Counted from the first letter of the stretch, positions 34,247 through 47,453 are shown. The stretch: 64,000 bases of DNA from Hymenopellis radicata (GCA_015501595.1 JADNRX010000146.1:60518-124517), one strand, 5' to 3'. The notes: generated by a model not told the origin, from the letters alone. Translations and numbers: made by a program.

Positions 34247-35206
34247 GGGAGTTTGTATAGACCAACTTCCTTCATCATTGCGCGTTCTTAAACGATTCTC
34301 TTTTTCCGGGTTCTCGGAATCGCGCATCAGACGTGTACAACAGTGCTGGTCGACGACCCATTCACCGTCCGGTCGGCATTTGCTTGCTGAACTCTCGTCA
34401 ACTGTTATGTGACGCTGCCGGGCCGCTGATGAGAGCTGATGACATTCGCGAGGAACGAGTACTCTGCCGGCTCGACGGGTTCAAGGTTGCTCATCCGCAA
34501 TGTCATACACGGGCCCCGCACTGTCGAACGCATACGTAGGCACGCCTAGGAAGTTGAACATGCCGTCAATAGCATCGCACGGTTAGTACTTAAGTACTTA
34601 GGTGCCAATCCTCAACGCCAGACCTCACTTTCAAAGAATTCGCCATCTGCCCTGTAACGAGGCTCCCACCACAGAACTCGGCTCGCAAAATATATATTCC
34701 AACGATGCAGCCGCAATGTTCAAGGTGCATTCATCGTCGTATCGCTTAGTAGCAGTCCACTGTATGCTCCTGAGTCGAGTTCCCTGCCCTTTCACGAGTG
34801 TGGGAGATCATTAGCAGAAGAACGGTCCAATATACTACCAGGAAGCAAGTTTAGTGCACACGTCAACGTCGATTTGTGCGCGCTCTCGTTCTTGTAACTC
34901 ATCAAGCAAGCCGTCCGTGTCAACTAAATTGGAAAAGGCACACCCGACGTGCAATATTCATCGGTGGTTGTCCGTTCACGACGTTTCCTCTCACTCATAG
35001 TGGGAAGAAGAAGCCTCCGCAAAGTTCACTGATACACCAGAATTCGTTCGTATGTCATAAGTAATCATTGCGTCGTAGGTAACAAATATTAAAAAAACAG
35101 GAAAAATACACATATTGAAACAGACAACAAGGATACTGTAGTAGAGCGCGGCCGACGCATAGATAGTGATGAGAAAAAACAAAATGAGGAGAAACCACGA
35201 ACTCGT
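34247..35206. other. Intergenic, no gene recognised
   Basis: Contains the NmrA-like promoter on the left and the EF-3 3' flank on the right. Only short, unconvincing open frames occur between. Confidence 0.4.
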
Positions 35207-38200
35207 TCAGAGCTCATCGTCAGTGACCTCCTCACCTCTCTTCTTACGTGCCATCCGCTCCTTCTTGAGCTTCCGTGCCTCTGCCGATGTGATCTTCTTC
35301 TGCTTCTTGTTCTCGATCTTGTTGCCCATAGCATCGTACGTGTCCTCGTCCTCGCCGTCCTTCTTGTCGATGCGCGGACCCGCGCCCTGGCCTCGACCCA
35401 GTTGTGGCCAGAAGCCTCAAGACGACCATCGCGCATCGCCCACACTTCCTTGCACAGCGACTCGGAGAAGTCCCGGTTGTGGGTGATAACGAGCACACCA
35501 CCCTCGAAGACCTTGAGAGCTTCGATGAGTGCGGCGAGCGATTCACGATCGAGGTAGTCTGAAGGCATAAGTAGGTCAGTAATAAGAACACAAGCACGAT
35601 CCCAGGATGAACTCACTAGTCGGCTCGTCCAAGCACATAACGTGAGGCGACGCCATGTTGCAGCACCGAGAACAATCTTGACCTTCTGTCCGCCAGAGAG
35701 ACCCCTCATGGTGTTGTGGGAAACGAATTCAGGCTCGAGACCAAAGTCAGCAAAGTGCTTCTCAATCTCCCGACGAACGAGGGGACGGAGGAGACCAAGG
35801 CGCTGAGCCTCTCGTGTGTCAACCTCGAGCACTTTCTAAAAACACAGCAGATGTCAGTAAAGGCACACGCGGTCGACAGAGGCGCTCACCTTTTCGAATC
35901 CACGCTTGATAAGGTCATCTCGTGGCAACCAGATGTTCTCTGACGAACTGAGACCCTTGAACGACACCTCATACTCGTACGACTGCTTCAGCTTCTTCCT
36001 CGCGACAATCTCGTCGATCAACCGCTTCTGGCCCTCGATGACGACGACACCTCCATCCTTCATCTTCTGCATCTCCTCCTCGGAAATCTGGCGATTGGCT
36101 TTGGTCATCTCCTCCAAATCCTCACCGGTCTGGTAACGCCATAGCATGTACTCGAGAGGCGTCTTGTCCAAGTGGTGATCAATATGGTGGAAAGCGTGTT
36201 GGGCGACGTAGCCAATGACCAAGTTGGGGTGCTTCCAGATCTCACCACCCTTGTTTGCCTCCATGTCACCGATGAGGAGCTTGACGAGGGTAGACTTGCC
36301 GGAACCGTTGGGACCGAGGACGGCGACCCGGGAAGAGAGGGAGACCTGTAGAGTGATGTCGTAGAGCTGCTGCACAGGCTGTGTTGGGTACTGGAATCCA
36401 ACTTTGCGCCTGAAAGGATGTTGGAAAATAAACTTGGCTGAACAGAAATTACGTACATCTTCAGGAGAGACTTCTCCTTGGTCTTGACACCCTCGAGCAG
36501 AGGTGGGTCGGGGAGCTTGAACCTGTAGTCCTCAGCAGCCTCGAGAGTGTAGTAGGACTTGGCCTCTGGAACCTGGGCCACGAACTTCTCGAGGTTACCG
36601 CGGTATCTGCGGAGCTTGAAGCGGTTCAAGTGGAGAACGTCGGTGATGGTGTTGTTGAGGAAACTAGAGTCGTGAGACACGATGACTGCAGATGCGTGAG
36701 ACTTGAATGGAGACGGAAACATCGAAGGCAAACTCACTCGAAGTGCAGGTCTTGAGGTTGGTGAGGTAGCTTTCCAACCAGGCAACGTTGACGACGTCCA
36801 AATGGTTAGTGGGCTCATCGAGAAGCAGGATGTCAGCCCTGAACAGCATCGCGCGAGCGAGGGCGAGCTTCATCTTCCAACCACCGGACAAACTGCCGAT
36901 AGCCTGCTGCTGGCGCTCATCATTGAAGCCGACGGAGGCGAGAGTCTCAATGACCTCGGGCTCAGTGGCGAGGATACGCTTGTCAGTCAAAATGAAGAGA
37001 GGACAGAGGTATCCTCTTCGCTGCCATCGATATCGTGCTCGACATAAAAGGTGCGGACCTCGTCGGGTGAGGGGAAGCCTTCGACTTGGCTGCAAGACAT
37101 TAATCAGTAAACGACTTGCAAGAAGAATTACATCAAACGAACCCGTTGGTGATAGCGCGCATGAGAGTCGACTTGCCGGTACCGTTCTTACCGCAAAGAC
37201 CGTAGCGGTGACCACGCTTGAGGCGGAGAGTGGCCGTGTTGAGGAGAATCTTGGCACCATAGGCCAAAGAGAACTGGCAGTTGCAAAGATCCTCGCCCTC
37301 CTCCTCATCCTCGAGAGCCTCACCCTCGTCAACGTCCTCGGTGGCGGAGCGGACGACCCACTCACGAGTAACAGAGATGGGGTCGGGGGTAGAGGCTGCG
37401 AAGGCAACATAAGGAGCCAACGAGTCCCACTCGGGAACGTCAAAGTTCTTGGCATTGACAAGGTTAGCGGCAAGGGAGGAAGCGTAGATGACGGCGACGT
37501 GTGCGACGTGGGTCTCGCTGCCGAGCTTCTTGTAGACGGCAGTCAAAGAGTGTCCGAGCGAGCCGGTGTCGGCGACCTTCAAGGGAGGAAGGTCCGAACC
37601 ATCGCCTTCGGGAACCTCTCCGACTTGACGGAGAGTAGCGATGGCCTTGCCAACAACACCACGGGCCTCGGGGTCACCGATAGAGCCCTCGACCTTGATC
37701 AAACCTGGGAGGAGTTTGGGTAGGAAAGGTCGGACGGTGACGGGAGAGTCCACGAGCTTGGCCATGTTGTCGACGATGCTGTAAAAGCAAAGTTAGAAGA
37801 GCGTAAAGACAGGCAATTTGAACTTACACAGGCGACTTTACGCTTGGTGGAAGTCAACTTCTCGTTGAGACCACGGGCGAGAAGGGGAACCATTAGAGAA
37901 AGCGTGGGTGAGTCTACTTCGGAAACGAATGTGGTAGCCGAGAGGAGCATGATGGTATTAGGAACCTCTTCGACAGGATTAATAAGAGCCTTGATAAGAG
38001 CGGGGATGAAGCGTTCAATATCCTTGTTGGAAACCAGAGCGGTAGCCTTTGTGAGCGAATCACGGGCAGCCTTCTTCACGTCGGCCTTGGTGTCCCAGAT
38101 AACCTCAGAGAGGACGGGGATGATCTCGGGCATGAGCTTGGCCATCTGAACAGGCGCGCTCTTGACCAGCTGGTTAAGGATCACCAGAGAACCGGTCTTG

Positions 38201-38697
38201 ATCTGCCACTTGCCGGCAGTTTTGAGTTCGTGAAGAAGGGCGGGAAGAATGAGGGCGGTAGCCCAAGGGTTCATGGCTGAAACAAATTCCCTGACGGCCT
38301 CAACGGCTGCTGTCCGGACAGCAGGCATCTTGTCGGCGAATGCTTCGAGAAGGGCGGCGTAGATTCCGGACTCGGCGAATATGGGCTCGAGGGCCTTGAC
38401 TGCGCCAGACTTGGCGAGCGAAGCGATGGCATCAGCGGCGCCCTCTCGTGCAGCAGGTGACTTTTTGTCGGCAAGTGCCTTCACGACAGCTGGTGCGAAA
38501 CCAGCGACGGTGAGGGCATGTGGGCCCTCTTTTTGAGCAACAGCAGCGAGGGTGCTGGCTGCTGATTCGCGCGAAGACTTGTCGGCAACGAAGAGAGCTG
38601 CGATATCGACCTGGCTGTCGGATGGGTGCATGGCAGCCTTGAGATCGGCAGGGGAGGGAATTGCAGAGGGAGAAGAGGTTGCTGTAGCAGCGGGCAT
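35207..38697 (-). CDS. TEF3: Translation elongation factor 3 (ABC-F ATPase)
   Basis: The fungal-specific ribosome-bound ATPase that clears deacylated tRNA from the E site, about 1,050 residues. From [20 protein letters not shown], the N-terminal HEAT repeats run to about residue 310. Next is ABC1 with [23 protein letters not shown] and [14 protein letters not shown]2 follows with [16 protein letters not shown], the chromodomain-like insertion ([16 protein letters not shown]), [15 protein letters not shown] and the second LDEPT site. The basic tail ends EEVTDDEL at 35207. Several short introns are seen. The frame as written is broken near 37000, 35645 and 35392, each time repairable by one extra C or G in a short run. 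Since EF-3 is essential, these are likely consensus errors. Divergent from the V-ATPase gene. Confidence 0.9.
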
Positions 38698-40218
38698 GTC
38701 TATAATCTGTACATCGATTTTTAGCGATTTTCCTGCGATTTCCTATCGAGACGGTTGCTCACCTTGGATGGAGGAATGATGGAAGAAAAATGGTGGGTGA
38801 CGGGCAACAAAGGCTGGCAAGAAACAAGGGACGCTCTATATCTAAGGATGGCAAATTTGCCTGTTCGTCGTTCAATACAGCGAGCTAAAAGGGAGAGACA
38901 GCGATGCTCACCTCTATGCGGGATACGGAGGGAAGAGAGAGAGGTGGAGACGATGTCAGCTGGACTGCCAGTTTTGTATAAGAAAATTGTGGCAATTCAC
39001 ACTCCGCTTTGGGATGGTTCCCATTCAATCGCGGACCTCACATCTGATCTTTCTTGTGACTCTCCCCGGCCATTTGTGGGGTAAAAATTCCGTTCACATA
39101 ACCCGAGTCTCCAGCTGTGACTTGAGCTTCTGTGGCACTCGAAATGCTCTTCTCAGCTGTTCAATTTGCCAGATACTGTCCTTTCCTGCCTATTCAAGGC
39201 CTAGACGGTCCGACTCGACTCTGGTCATCTGCTCATATTCTAGACAGGAGGGACGCTAGTCGCACAGCGCCCGCGTGTCTTGTTGTATTGCTCCGAAACC
39301 TGCCTTGATACGGCTCCGACACGGTCCAGACGGAACTTTTTCAAGTCTTTTGGTCCTCTTCTTCCATAACGGTTGTTCTTCGTGCCCGAACATGCGCTTC
39401 TTCACCGTAGCGATCTTCCCGGCATCGTGTTCACCTTGTTTTCTGTTATGTTCATCTGTACAACCGGCTACGCTCTTTGTTCTCGGCCGACCAGCTGACT
39501 CTCGCCAGTCCTGCTGCACAGCAACGCGCTGTTCTTTACGTCCTGTGTCGACTCCATCTCCGGGCTGTAACCTCACTTATTCATAGCCAGATCCACTGCC
39601 GCAAATCACGACTGTTAGCACACGCGACCTGAAACTACATCGCATCATCACGTACTAAGATCCCTGGCTATTCAGTTGCCATTGAGTTCATCACGTCTGC
39701 TTCACAGCACTGGATCTGCTGGCGATTAACGAACGCGTCTTCCTCGCCTCCCGTGCACTGCGGCGCTTCACATCTACTGTGAATTCAGAGGTCATTTGAT
39801 GAATGGACTGCGCCATTACACAGCTGAACTAATGTAGAGCTGAATCTCCTTCTTCGCGAATTACATTTATGATACAGCGGTTGGCTTGGATTTGTGATTT
39901 TCAACGTGGACAGTGTGTGCAGTGCGTGCAAGTATAATCAGATGAAGGCGAGTTTGAAAACGTTAATCAGATTTCATGGATTTCAAAAGCATGGTAGATT
40001 CGGCGTGATCTCATAATGATTAATATTTCTCCTTCAAATTCGTGTCCTCCCCAAAAAATGGTTAGAATATTTGAACTTGGAGTGCTGAGCGGTGTGAACT
40101 TTGAAGGCAGTGTTCAATGTTTGCGCTTGCTTGGCAATGTCAAGCCGTGCCGTCGTTGCCGACGATGAGCTCTCCTTTCCTTCTCACCAAACTTGCTTAA
40201 TTCACTCGCCGTCCAGCA
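38698..40218. promoter_or_regulatory. 1.5-kb divergent promoter region between EF-3 and V-ATPase a
   Basis: Holds both promoters. Short open frames at about 39256-39586 on both strands lack any recognisable domain. The EF-3 side is pyrimidine-rich as read on the minus strand (ttcttcc, ttttcttcca). No gene is supported. Confidence 0.4.
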
Positions 40219-43183
40219 ATGGCAGACGACTATCCCAGTCTGCTCCGTATGTTTGCCTTTGGCGGTGGTGGGCCCGTTGCTGACGACGTGGACAGGTTCG
40301 GAGCAGATGAGCTTGGTGCAGCTATTTGTGCCCACCGAAGTGGCTCATGACACCGTCGCCGAGCTTGGCGAGCTCGGGAACATGCAATTTAAAGACGTGA
40401 GTATTTTAACAGTCGTTGGTAAAATGTAGCTTAACAGAGCTGCAGTTGAACCCCAACGTCAATCCTTTCCAACGCTCGTTTGTCGGCGAGATTCGGCGCA
40501 TCGACGAAATGGCGCGTCGAGTCAGGTTCTTTTCTGCCCAGCTGGCTGCGGAGAAAGATGTCGTACCCATTCGTCCCCTGTACGACTCGGCCCCGTTGAT
40601 TACAGTCGGTCCCCGTGCCGCCCAGACTATTGATGAGCTTGACGTTACACTCACCGAGCATGAGTCCAGGCTGGTGAAGATGAATGAGAGTTACCAGACG
40701 CTCAGCACTAGAACTAGAGAGTTGATCGAGGCGAAGCATGTGTTGAGGGAAACTGCAGTTTTCTTCGATAGGGTTAGTCTGCTCGTCTCTTTGCGAGATG
40801 TCTGTTGACCTCCCACAGGCTCAAGGACAACAGACTGACATACGCACGTCTTTCGATGAAAGCTCCGCGCCTCTCCTGCAACACGATGACCGAGAAAACC
40901 AGTTCTCGTCTGTCGGAAACGTTCAATTTGATCTAGAGTGGGTGTGCTATGACTACTATTAGATTCTTTCTCAACCATTATAGGTTTGTCACCGGAACTC
41001 TGGACCGCGCGCGCATCCCTACTTTTGAACGTGTTCTCTGGCGTGTTCTGCGTGGTAACCTTTACATGAACCACACGGACATTGTCGAACCATTTGTGGA
41101 TCCTGCGACTGGCTCAGAGACTCGCAAGAATGTCTTCATTATCTTCGCTCATGGGGATGCCCTGCTCGCCAAGATCCGCAAGGTCGCAGAATCTATGGGC
41201 GCTACCCTCTACCCTATCGACGCTAATGCGGACAAACGCGCCGAAGCCCTTCGCGAAGTCTCCGTTCGTCTCGAGGATATTGAGACTGTGTTGTATAACA
41301 CGGGCTCTAACCGTCGCTCCGAAATAGTTAAGATTGGGGAGAGCCTGCGCAGCTGGCAGGACGTCGTAAAGAAGGAGAAGCTGATCTATGAAACTCTGAA
41401 CCTCTTTAACTACGACGTTCGGAGGAAGACTCTCATTGCCGAAGGATGGGTACCCACTCGCGACATAACGACGATTCAGGTCGCTCTGCGCAGTGCTACC
41501 GAGGAGTCTGGCACTTCGGTTCCGCCCATCTTGCACGAGCTCAGGACAAGCAAGACCCCGCCGACGTACCATCGTACTAACAAGTTCACTGAAGGTTTTC
41601 AAACGATCATGGACAGCTACGGTATTGCTGCCTATCAAGAAATCAATCCTGGTCTCTTTGCGGTCGTCACGTTCCCATTCCTGTTTGCCATCATGTTTGG
41701 TGATATTGGACACGGCTTCATCATTTTGTTTGCCGCCCTCTACATGATTCTTGCTGAGCGCAAACTTGCCAAGCAAGACCTCGGCGAAATCGTTGGCCAA
41801 TTTTTCTTGTCAGTTCTTCCTACGCATGCCAATACACACAGACACTGACGTTTTGAGTAGCGGTCGTTATATCATCCTTCTCATGGGTGCCTTCTCCATT
41901 TATACGGGCCTGATGTATAACGATATCTTCTCCAAGTCCCTCCACCTCTGGCACTCAGGATGGAACTTCCCAGGCGCCGAGGGTGTTGGTAGTAAGATCG
42001 TTGGGACGATCGGTTCGCATAGGTATCCTTTCGGTCTCGACCCCGGTTGGCACGGCGCGGACAACAATCTGGTGTTCGTCAACTCATACAAGATGAAGAT
42101 GTCTATTGTGCTGGGTGTTATTCATGTAAGGTCATGGTCCCTTTCATTAAGAATTATATCTGACGGTTGATATAATCTAGATGACGTTTGCCCTATGCTT
42201 GCAAGTGCCGAATCACATCAAGTTCAAACGCCCCGTCGACATCTACGCCAACTTCATCCCCCAGATCATCTTCTTGATGTCCATCTTCGGCTACCTTGTC
42301 ATCACTATTCTCTATAAGTGGTCTGTTGATTGGAGTCAGACCGACGTGAAACCACCTTCATTGTTGGTCATGTTGATTTCGATGTTTTTGTCTCCAGGCA
42401 CTGTGGAGGAGCCACTGTATCGTGGTCAGGGACCCATTCAGGTCGTTCTGTTGTTGCTGGCGGCTGTCTGTGTCCATGGTTGCTCATAACGAAACCGTAC
42501 ATTCAATACAAGGAGATGAAGAAGATTCACGACCAAGGCTATGTCGGTCTGAATCATGAAGGGCCTCGTGACAGTTCGGACGAAGCGCTTGAAGGAGAGG
42601 AAGAAGGTAACGGACGTGCGATCGCTGAAGCTGCCGACGAAGAACATGTAAGTCATTTTCATATTTTACTGCGGATGTGAAACTGATAGCGGGCCTAGGA
42701 AGAACACGACTTTGGCGAGGTTGTGATCCATCAGATCATCCACACTATTGAGTTCTGCTTGGGATGTATCTCGCATACGGCGTCATACCTGCGTCTGTGG
42801 GCGCTGTCACTTGCCCATGCTCAGCTTAGTGAAGTGCTGTGGTCCATGACGATCGAGGGTTTCTTGAACCCGGCTGGTGTCATTGGGTGGATCGCACTGA
42901 TCATTATCAGCGCCCTCTGGTTCGTGTTGACCATTTTCATTCTGTGCATCATGGAGGTATGGCAAAGGCGTTTTCTCTTAATTCAATGTGCTAACTTTTT
43001 TGCGCAGGGCCTTTCCGCATTCTTGCACGCGCTTCGTTTGCACTGGGTCGAGGCGAACAGCAAGCACTTTGAAGGCGGAGGTCATGTAAGTGCTGAGCGA
43101 TTTGAACGCGTGGTGTTGTGCTCATGTTACTTTTTCAGGCTTTCACGCCGCTCAGTTTCGCGAATGCAGAGTTCAAGGAATGA
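40219..43183 (+). CDS. VPH1: V-type proton ATPase subunit a (Vo sector)
   Basis: Membrane subunit a of the V-ATPase that forms the proton half-channels. It starts [20 protein letters not shown], with a first intron of about 50 bp after LL. The cytosolic N-domain (about 400 residues) has [17 protein letters not shown] and ETAVFFDR. The membrane domain starts at [20 protein letters not shown] and [11 protein letters not shown], continues with [12 protein letters not shown], and includes the family signature [20 protein letters not shown] carrying the arginine needed for proton transport. It ends [15 protein letters not shown] at 43183. About eight introns are seen. One base seems lost near 42473 ([11 protein letters not shown]), in a CC run. 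A GT dinucleotide run lies right after the stop. Confidence 0.9.
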
Positions 43184-43640
43184 AGTGTGTGTGTGTGTGT
43201 TGTATACCCCATACCCCCATACTTTGATACGTCTGCTGTTAATTAATTCAAAGCCCCTGCAATTCAACGTTGTTAATGTATTGACTTTAGTCTTTGTGTA
43301 GTTGTCTCCTCGTCTCTAAACGAAAATGACACGCAGACGCTCAGCACCCGAGGAACGAGGGTCCAAGAGCGTCCGCCAAGCCAAGTCTAAGTGACAGACG
43401 TGGTCCTCCTGCTCGACGACGCGAGTGGCGCAGTCTCGTCGGGTTCCACTGGGGCCTCCACCCAAAACTACGCGATACCGCGCCGCACTTAGCTTGGCAT
43501 GTGTTTATGTCGAACTGTCTGCGATTGCTTCCCGCAAAATAGGAGGTTCTAGGCTCTCTCTGGTACTGGCACCATCGTCCTACACAGCCGGTACCCGGCC
43601 TGCGCCGCAAGCAGCAACTCGTGTTCAACTAACTGCGTTG
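43184..43640. other. Intergenic, 3' flank of V-ATPase a
   Basis: Begins with a short (gt)n tract (about 43186-43201). No gene seen. Confidence 0.4.
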
Positions 43641-43644
43641 GACT

Positions 43645-44325
43645 GTGCGCGAAATGGGTCAACCAGCGCGCCAGCGTGCCCTCATACCATCATGGAACCT
43701 TGACGAGCAGATTGTCAAGCGCTCCCGGTTTTCGTCGACCGCTTGTTTGCCCGCGCCCTGCCAACCGCCTATAGCTACCCCACGGCGGTTTGCGTCAGAT
43801 CCTGGGCCACGGCGCCATAAGCCCAAACCCGTCGAGTCGTGGACGAGTCCGTTCAAGAGGGGTTCGAGGTCGTGTAGACATAGGACAAGGGAAGCAAGGG
43901 TGCGCGCGCGGATGAGAAGGTTGGAGTATTCTGTTAGTATGGGTATGGGTAGCGTGGGTGATAGGCGTGTGGGCTGCGTGGGTGATAAAGGTGACGACGA
44001 GCGTCAGAGCTGCATGGGTGATAGACGGTGTGAGGTTGACGGTGCGGGCTGCATGGGTGATAGACGATGTGAAGTTGACGACGACGCTGAGGAGCGCCGG
44101 CGCAGGGAGGAGGCGTTCGAGCGGAACGAGGACGCTCTGGCGCAGCTGCAGAGTTTGTTGGATATGCTTTCCACGACGCCGAAGGATGAAGGTTGTAAAG
44201 CGGTCCGAGACGAGGATTTCATTCATCCGGTTATCTTCGCTGGGGTCGTCTTTTTGATTATGGTGCGCACTGTCTTTAGGCTTTTTCGAGTGCGCTCACC
44301 GTTGATGGCCAGATCATCTTGTTAA
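43645..44325 (+). CDS. Hypothetical protein with a possible C-terminal membrane helix
   Basis: An open plus-strand frame of about 226 codons. Its middle is composed of imperfect repeats around MGDRRCEVD (minisatellite, about 43935-44085). Its end has an acidic/basic helix (EERRRREEAFERNEDALAQL) followed by LLDMLSTTPKDE and a hydrophobic stretch DFIHPVIFAGVVFLIMVRTV. The C-terminal part is repeated at 44610-44850, where it continues into LIDGQIILLNLPAYVEPFIF. I do not recognise the family. The first half could be non-coding sequence that happens to be open. Confidence 0.3.
   Translation: MREMGQPARQRALIPSWNLDEQIVKRSRFSSTACLPAPCQPPIATPRRFASDPGPRRHKPKPVESWTSPFKRGSRSCRHRTREARVRARMRRLEYSVSMGMGSVGDRRVGCVGDKGDDERQSCMGDRRCEVDGAGCMGDRRCEVDDDAEERRRREEAFERNEDALAQLQSLLDMLSTTPKDEGCKAVRDEDFIHPVIFAGVVFLIMVRTVFRLFRVRSPLMARSSC
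43935..44085 (+). repeat. Short minisatellite
   Basis: Imperfect tandem units around catgggtgatagacg(g/a)tgtga (three to four copies, with a more diverged gtgggtgata.gg start). They encode the MGDRRCEVD repeats of the open frame. Confidence 0.6.
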
Positions 44326-45142
44326 ACCTTCCGGCTTATGTGCAGCCGTCCTTCATCTTTTTGGGATACTCGAACTAAGTAACGACCTTTCATGAAACCT
44401 ATGTATGCAATCAAATCAACTCTGTCATGACCATCACTCCGGCGCTTGATTGAAATCACCTAAACTTTACAGGCTCATACGCGCATCAAGTTGACTCACG
44501 CAGCAGGGCAGTGATCCATTCCATTCGTTCCTTTAAAAGCAGCCAGCCGCGAAGAACGCTTTCCCTATCAGTAAGTTGATCAATGCCTCTTCTTGAAGGA
44601 CGACTCTCTCGAGCGGAACGAGGACGCTCTGCGCAGCTACGGAGTCTGCTGGATATGCTTTCTACCACGCCGAAGGACGAAGTTCTTAAAGCGGTCCGAG
44701 ACGAGGATTTCATTCATCCGGTTATCTTCGCTGGGATCGTCTTTATAATTATGGTGCGCACTGTCTTTACTGAGAGTCTGCCTCGTGCGCTCATTGATGG
44801 CCAGATTATCTTATTAAACCTTCCGGCTTATGTGGAGCCGTTCATCTTTTAAGGATACCTGAACTAAGTAACGACCTTTCATGAAACCTATGTATGCAAT
44901 CAAATCAATTTTCGTCATGACCATCACTCCGGCGCTTGATTGAAATCACCTAAACTTTACAGACTCATACGCGCTTCAAGTTGACTCACGCAGCAGGGCA
45001 GTGCTCCATTCGTTTCCTTAAAAGCAACCACCGCGAAGAACGCTCCGCTGTTGAACGTGAGTCCCTTGTACATTTTCATCGAATTTGTACTTGAGCGCCT
45101 ATCAGTAAGTTGATCAATGCCTCTTCTTGAAGGACGACTCTC
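44118..45142 (+). repeat. Tandem direct duplication of about 0.5 kb
   Basis: Unit 1 is 44118-44609 and unit 2 is 44610-45142. Both start cgagcggaacgaggacgctctg, continue through ccggttatcttcgctggg, cctatgtatgcaatcaaatca and ctccggcgcttgattgaaatc, and end cctatcagtaagttgatcaa followed by tgcctcttcttgaaggacga. Unit 2 contains about 40 extra bases near its end. The second unit's end is the start codon and first codons of the F-box gene at 45117, and unit 1 carries a duplicate ATG and leader at 44583. Confidence 0.85.
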
Positions 45143-46961
45143 GGCCCCTGCTGTTGAACAGCGTTGGTCTATAAATGATCATCGCACCACGTCACTTGCA
45201 GCGTCATCTCATCGCCGATATTCTTCTACAGGCGCAGCGAGGAATTCTGCCCCCTTGCGACGGACAGAGAGGCCCAGAGTGTCTATCCGCGAGCTGTACG
45301 AGCGGAGCAAGGTTGCGGAGAGACGCCATACGACTTTCACTCCTGCTCCAGTCGCGCATTCTTCACAGACAGCATCCTCTTCGCCGGCTGGGATGGACTC
45401 GTCGCGGGCTCAAGTTGGACGAGAACGGCCTGTGCTAAGGGTTCAGATACCCGTCTTGCCGCTAGCACTACCAACGAGACTCTCAGTCGACGTGAATCCG
45501 TCTGTCAAACGGCCCGTAGCGCCGATACAAGATTCACCTATCGGCGACTGGTCGGCCACACCTCCTCCCTCTTTAGCAGTACCAAACAGACTCTCACTCG
45601 ACGTGAATCCGGTTTCACTGGCTGCTAAACGGCCCGTAGCGCTGAAACAAGATTCACCTATCAGCGACACACCTCCCTCTTCCTCGCTGAAACAACACTC
45701 CCCCTCCCTCTTCGGAGTTCTTCCCCCGGAGCTGATCGATTTCATCATCAGTCTCGTCTCTGTTGACGAACCGAAGCGGTTCCGCGAAGGAGTCTCTCAT
45801 AACCTCCTCAATTGCGCATTGGTATGCAGATCATGGGCGACGGCGGCCAGACGGCATTCGCTTTGTTTCCGACACATTAACATCTCCACAAACGAGCGCT
45901 GGATCACGTTTTCCCGAGTGCTGTCTTCCAGAAGGTGTACATTTCGTGTGCACGCAGAGACACTCTCAATCTCTGGGCACGAGCCTCCTGTACCTGCGAG
46001 GGATGCCTTGGGAAAGCGACGGCGGATCTTCTTTGATCTACCCCACTTGAGGACGTTGACGCTCAATGGGAGCAGCTGTGTGGATATGAAGTGGATGAGC
46101 AGAGCGCTGTCGCTGTTTGGGCAGAATTTGGTGCAGCTCAATATTGCGCATGCGTTCTTTGCGGATGATTTTGTGTCGGATGGGTTCATTGCGTTTTTCA
46201 GCGCGTGTCCTCAGTTGGAGGTGTGCAGTTTACGCGACATTCGCGGGCAAGGTGACCTTTCGCGGTGTCTGGAGGCGCCGCCACCGAAACTACGGACGCT
46301 GGCTTTGACCAACGTCGGAGAGCTGATGGGACATGGCTTCTTGCATTGGCTGTCTCGTTTCAATGCCGTGTTGGACTTGCAGGATGTGTCGTTTGGTGCC
46401 CTCTCAGAGTCGGATTGTCCCGCGATCTCGTATTTCTTGACTTCTTTTCGGTGGACACTTACCACAGTGAAATTACGATTCTCTGATATCGCAGTCTTTG
46501 AGGTGCCACTCATTGCCCAAGGTGAGTTTCGTGTGTGATACATAGGTGCAAGCGCGTGCTGATAAAATCACGAAGACGCGTTCTGTCGCGAGGTCGATCT
46601 TGGAGTGTTGAATAACTTGCAACGCATCGAGCTCTACCTCCCCATAGCGGGACTTTTCACGCAGCGAGACCTCGCAGCGGCTCAGGTTCCCGCCTTGTTG
46701 TCACAAATAGTCTCGCCACATTTCGTCGAGCTCAGTTTGTTTGTGCTCATGGACAAGATGGACAACTTGCGGCTCGTCGATTGGTCTTCGGTTGTCAAGA
46801 TACTGAACCGGAGGAATTTTGCGGGGCTGGAGAGGATTGTGGTCCACGGCATGTCGATGATGCCGCCGGAAGAGGTGACGAGAACGAGGCAATGGCTGAC
46901 TGATGCTGTGGCGAAGAAGCTGCGTGCAAACGTTACTATTGTCTGTGGGCCGTTTTCATGA
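45117..46961 (+). CDS. F-box protein with long disordered N-terminus
   Basis: A two-exon gene (45117-46521 and 46576-46961; intron gtgagt...acgaag). The first about 200 residues are Ser/Pro-rich and include an internal repeat: RLS(V/L)DVNP and KRPVA..QDSPI each occur twice. The F-box follows at about residues 200-250 (LFGVLPPELIDFIISLVSVD, then LLNCALVCRSWATAARRHSL). A leucine-rich substrate-recognition region ends in VTIVCGPFS at 46961. A probable SCF subunit. The ATG lies at the end of the tandem duplication upstream, so promoter and start codon were copied with it. An internally deleted inverted copy is at 56040-56725. No break is seen. Confidence 0.75.
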
Positions 46962-47453
46962 CAGCATTTACATGTGATGGGCGAATAGGATAAGGAAGAC
47001 CGCAACGATATCGTTCTAATGATTCTTATAGTATACAACTATGATCTTGTCAGTTATTGTATATATAACTGGATTCACCGAACTGAAATCAGAGCCACCT
47101 GAGTAGAATTGGGTCCTGCACATTCCGTTAAACAGAAATGAAATGTAGATCTATCTAAGGGGAGGCTGAGAAAGTCCGGCAAGCGCCGGACGAACGATCA
47201 CGACAAAGAGAAAGCGGCCAGGGTCATGTGATCACTCTCATTCTGAACCACAACCGCGACCATTGTTCGCCCTATTGAGGCAATTGTGGCCGTTTCATTG
47301 TCGATTATTGACTTAAAACGTCGGTGAGTGGACTGCTTGTTATCCCGTGACTTTATTTGTCTGCCATTGTTCACAAAACGCGGTATATAATCAGCCGCGT
47401 TGTGTCTTTGTTACTCTCATTCTTCATCTCTTGACGTCTCGCTCATCATCGTC
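46962..47453. other. Intergenic between F-box and FunK1 genes
   Basis: The first about 60 bp are also present (inverted) at about 56020-56080, so they belong to the duplicated F-box unit. No further gene seen. Confidence 0.4.

Noticed and set aside
39256..39586. About 105-codon open frames on both strands between EF-3 and V-ATPase a
   Set aside because: Complementary open frames of equal length on both strands are typical of chance; no domain and no intron signals.
43186..43201. (GT)n tract after the V-ATPase stop codon as a structural element
   Set aside because: Only about eight repeats; an ordinary microsatellite.
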